Shown here: piece after piece, positions 6,501 through 6,566 of the stretch
Layout of the letters: every line of letters begins with the position of its first letter
How positions within the stretch are numbered: the stretch's first letter is position 1
Source: Deltaproteobacteria bacterium
GTDB taxonomy: Bacteria > Desulfobacterota > Syntrophorhabdia > Syntrophorhabdales > Syntrophorhabdaceae
Reading direction: 5' to 3'
Assembly (NCBI GenBank): GCA_003506795.1
Contig: DNYO01000074.1
Location: 1 to 6,566, forward strand
DNA: 6,566 bases
Program-made: the position numbers and the translations under genes
Notes under the pieces: model-generated
Told to the model about the DNA's origin: nothing
The model's input: only the letters and a program-made list of their open reading frames with translations
Databases searched by the model: none

Positions 6501-6566
6501 TCGCTGGAGGCATTGAAGAGAGGCTGGGGAGAAAGCAAAAAAACTTTCCGGGAATTTGAGAAGACG

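Noticed and set aside
6531..6548. GAAAG / CTTTC hairpin with an A-rich loop near the right edge
   Set aside because: A five-base AT-rich stem with an eight-base loop and no T-run is too weak to call a terminator.

Overview
The window carries a complete, canonical tamA-tamB pair on the + strand, which fills about nine tenths of it. TamA is an Omp85-family outer-membrane barrel (ATG 700 to 2544). TamB is its very long periplasmic partner with a DUF490 C-terminus (2541 to 6443). The pair implies a diderm (Gram-negative) bacterium. The coding GC of about 57-58% and the PAS-type sensor protein at the left edge would suit a deltaproteobacterial or Desulfobacterota-like organism. That placement is inference; nothing here is diagnostic.

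Layout. 1-174, minus strand: the 5' end of a gene whose product enters a PAS domain and runs off the left edge, probably a sensor kinase. 175-628: about 450 bases with no intact gene. Its left part (181-480) is clearly AT-rich, 116 of 300 bases being G or C by hand count. It holds a good minus-strand sigma70-like promoter for the PAS gene with a perfect inverted repeat over its -10, then three copies of TTTACAG(A/G)TA spaced exactly 17 nt apart, then three CTTGGA hexamers at 10-11 nt spacing. It also holds a + strand reading frame interrupted by one in-frame TAA. Its right part (521-606) has three successive perfect or near-perfect hairpins. 629-658: a consensus-like sigma70 promoter with a perfect TATAAT, directly ahead of tamA. 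700-6443: tamA and tamB, overlapping by ATGA. 6444-6566: a short tail with one small hairpin and no convincing gene.

How it works together. TamA should sit in the outer membrane with three POTRA domains in the periplasm. TamB is anchored in the inner membrane by its N-terminus and spans the periplasm as a long beta-rich groove whose C-terminal end meets TamA. The pair is implicated in outer-membrane protein assembly and, through TamB, in phospholipid transport between the membranes. The ATGA overlap points to one transcript with coupled translation. The PAS gene is divergent from tamAB and no functional link is visible.

I see no wholly new system. The most unusual structure is the regulatory-looking 17-nt-periodic repeat array upstream of the PAS gene promoter.
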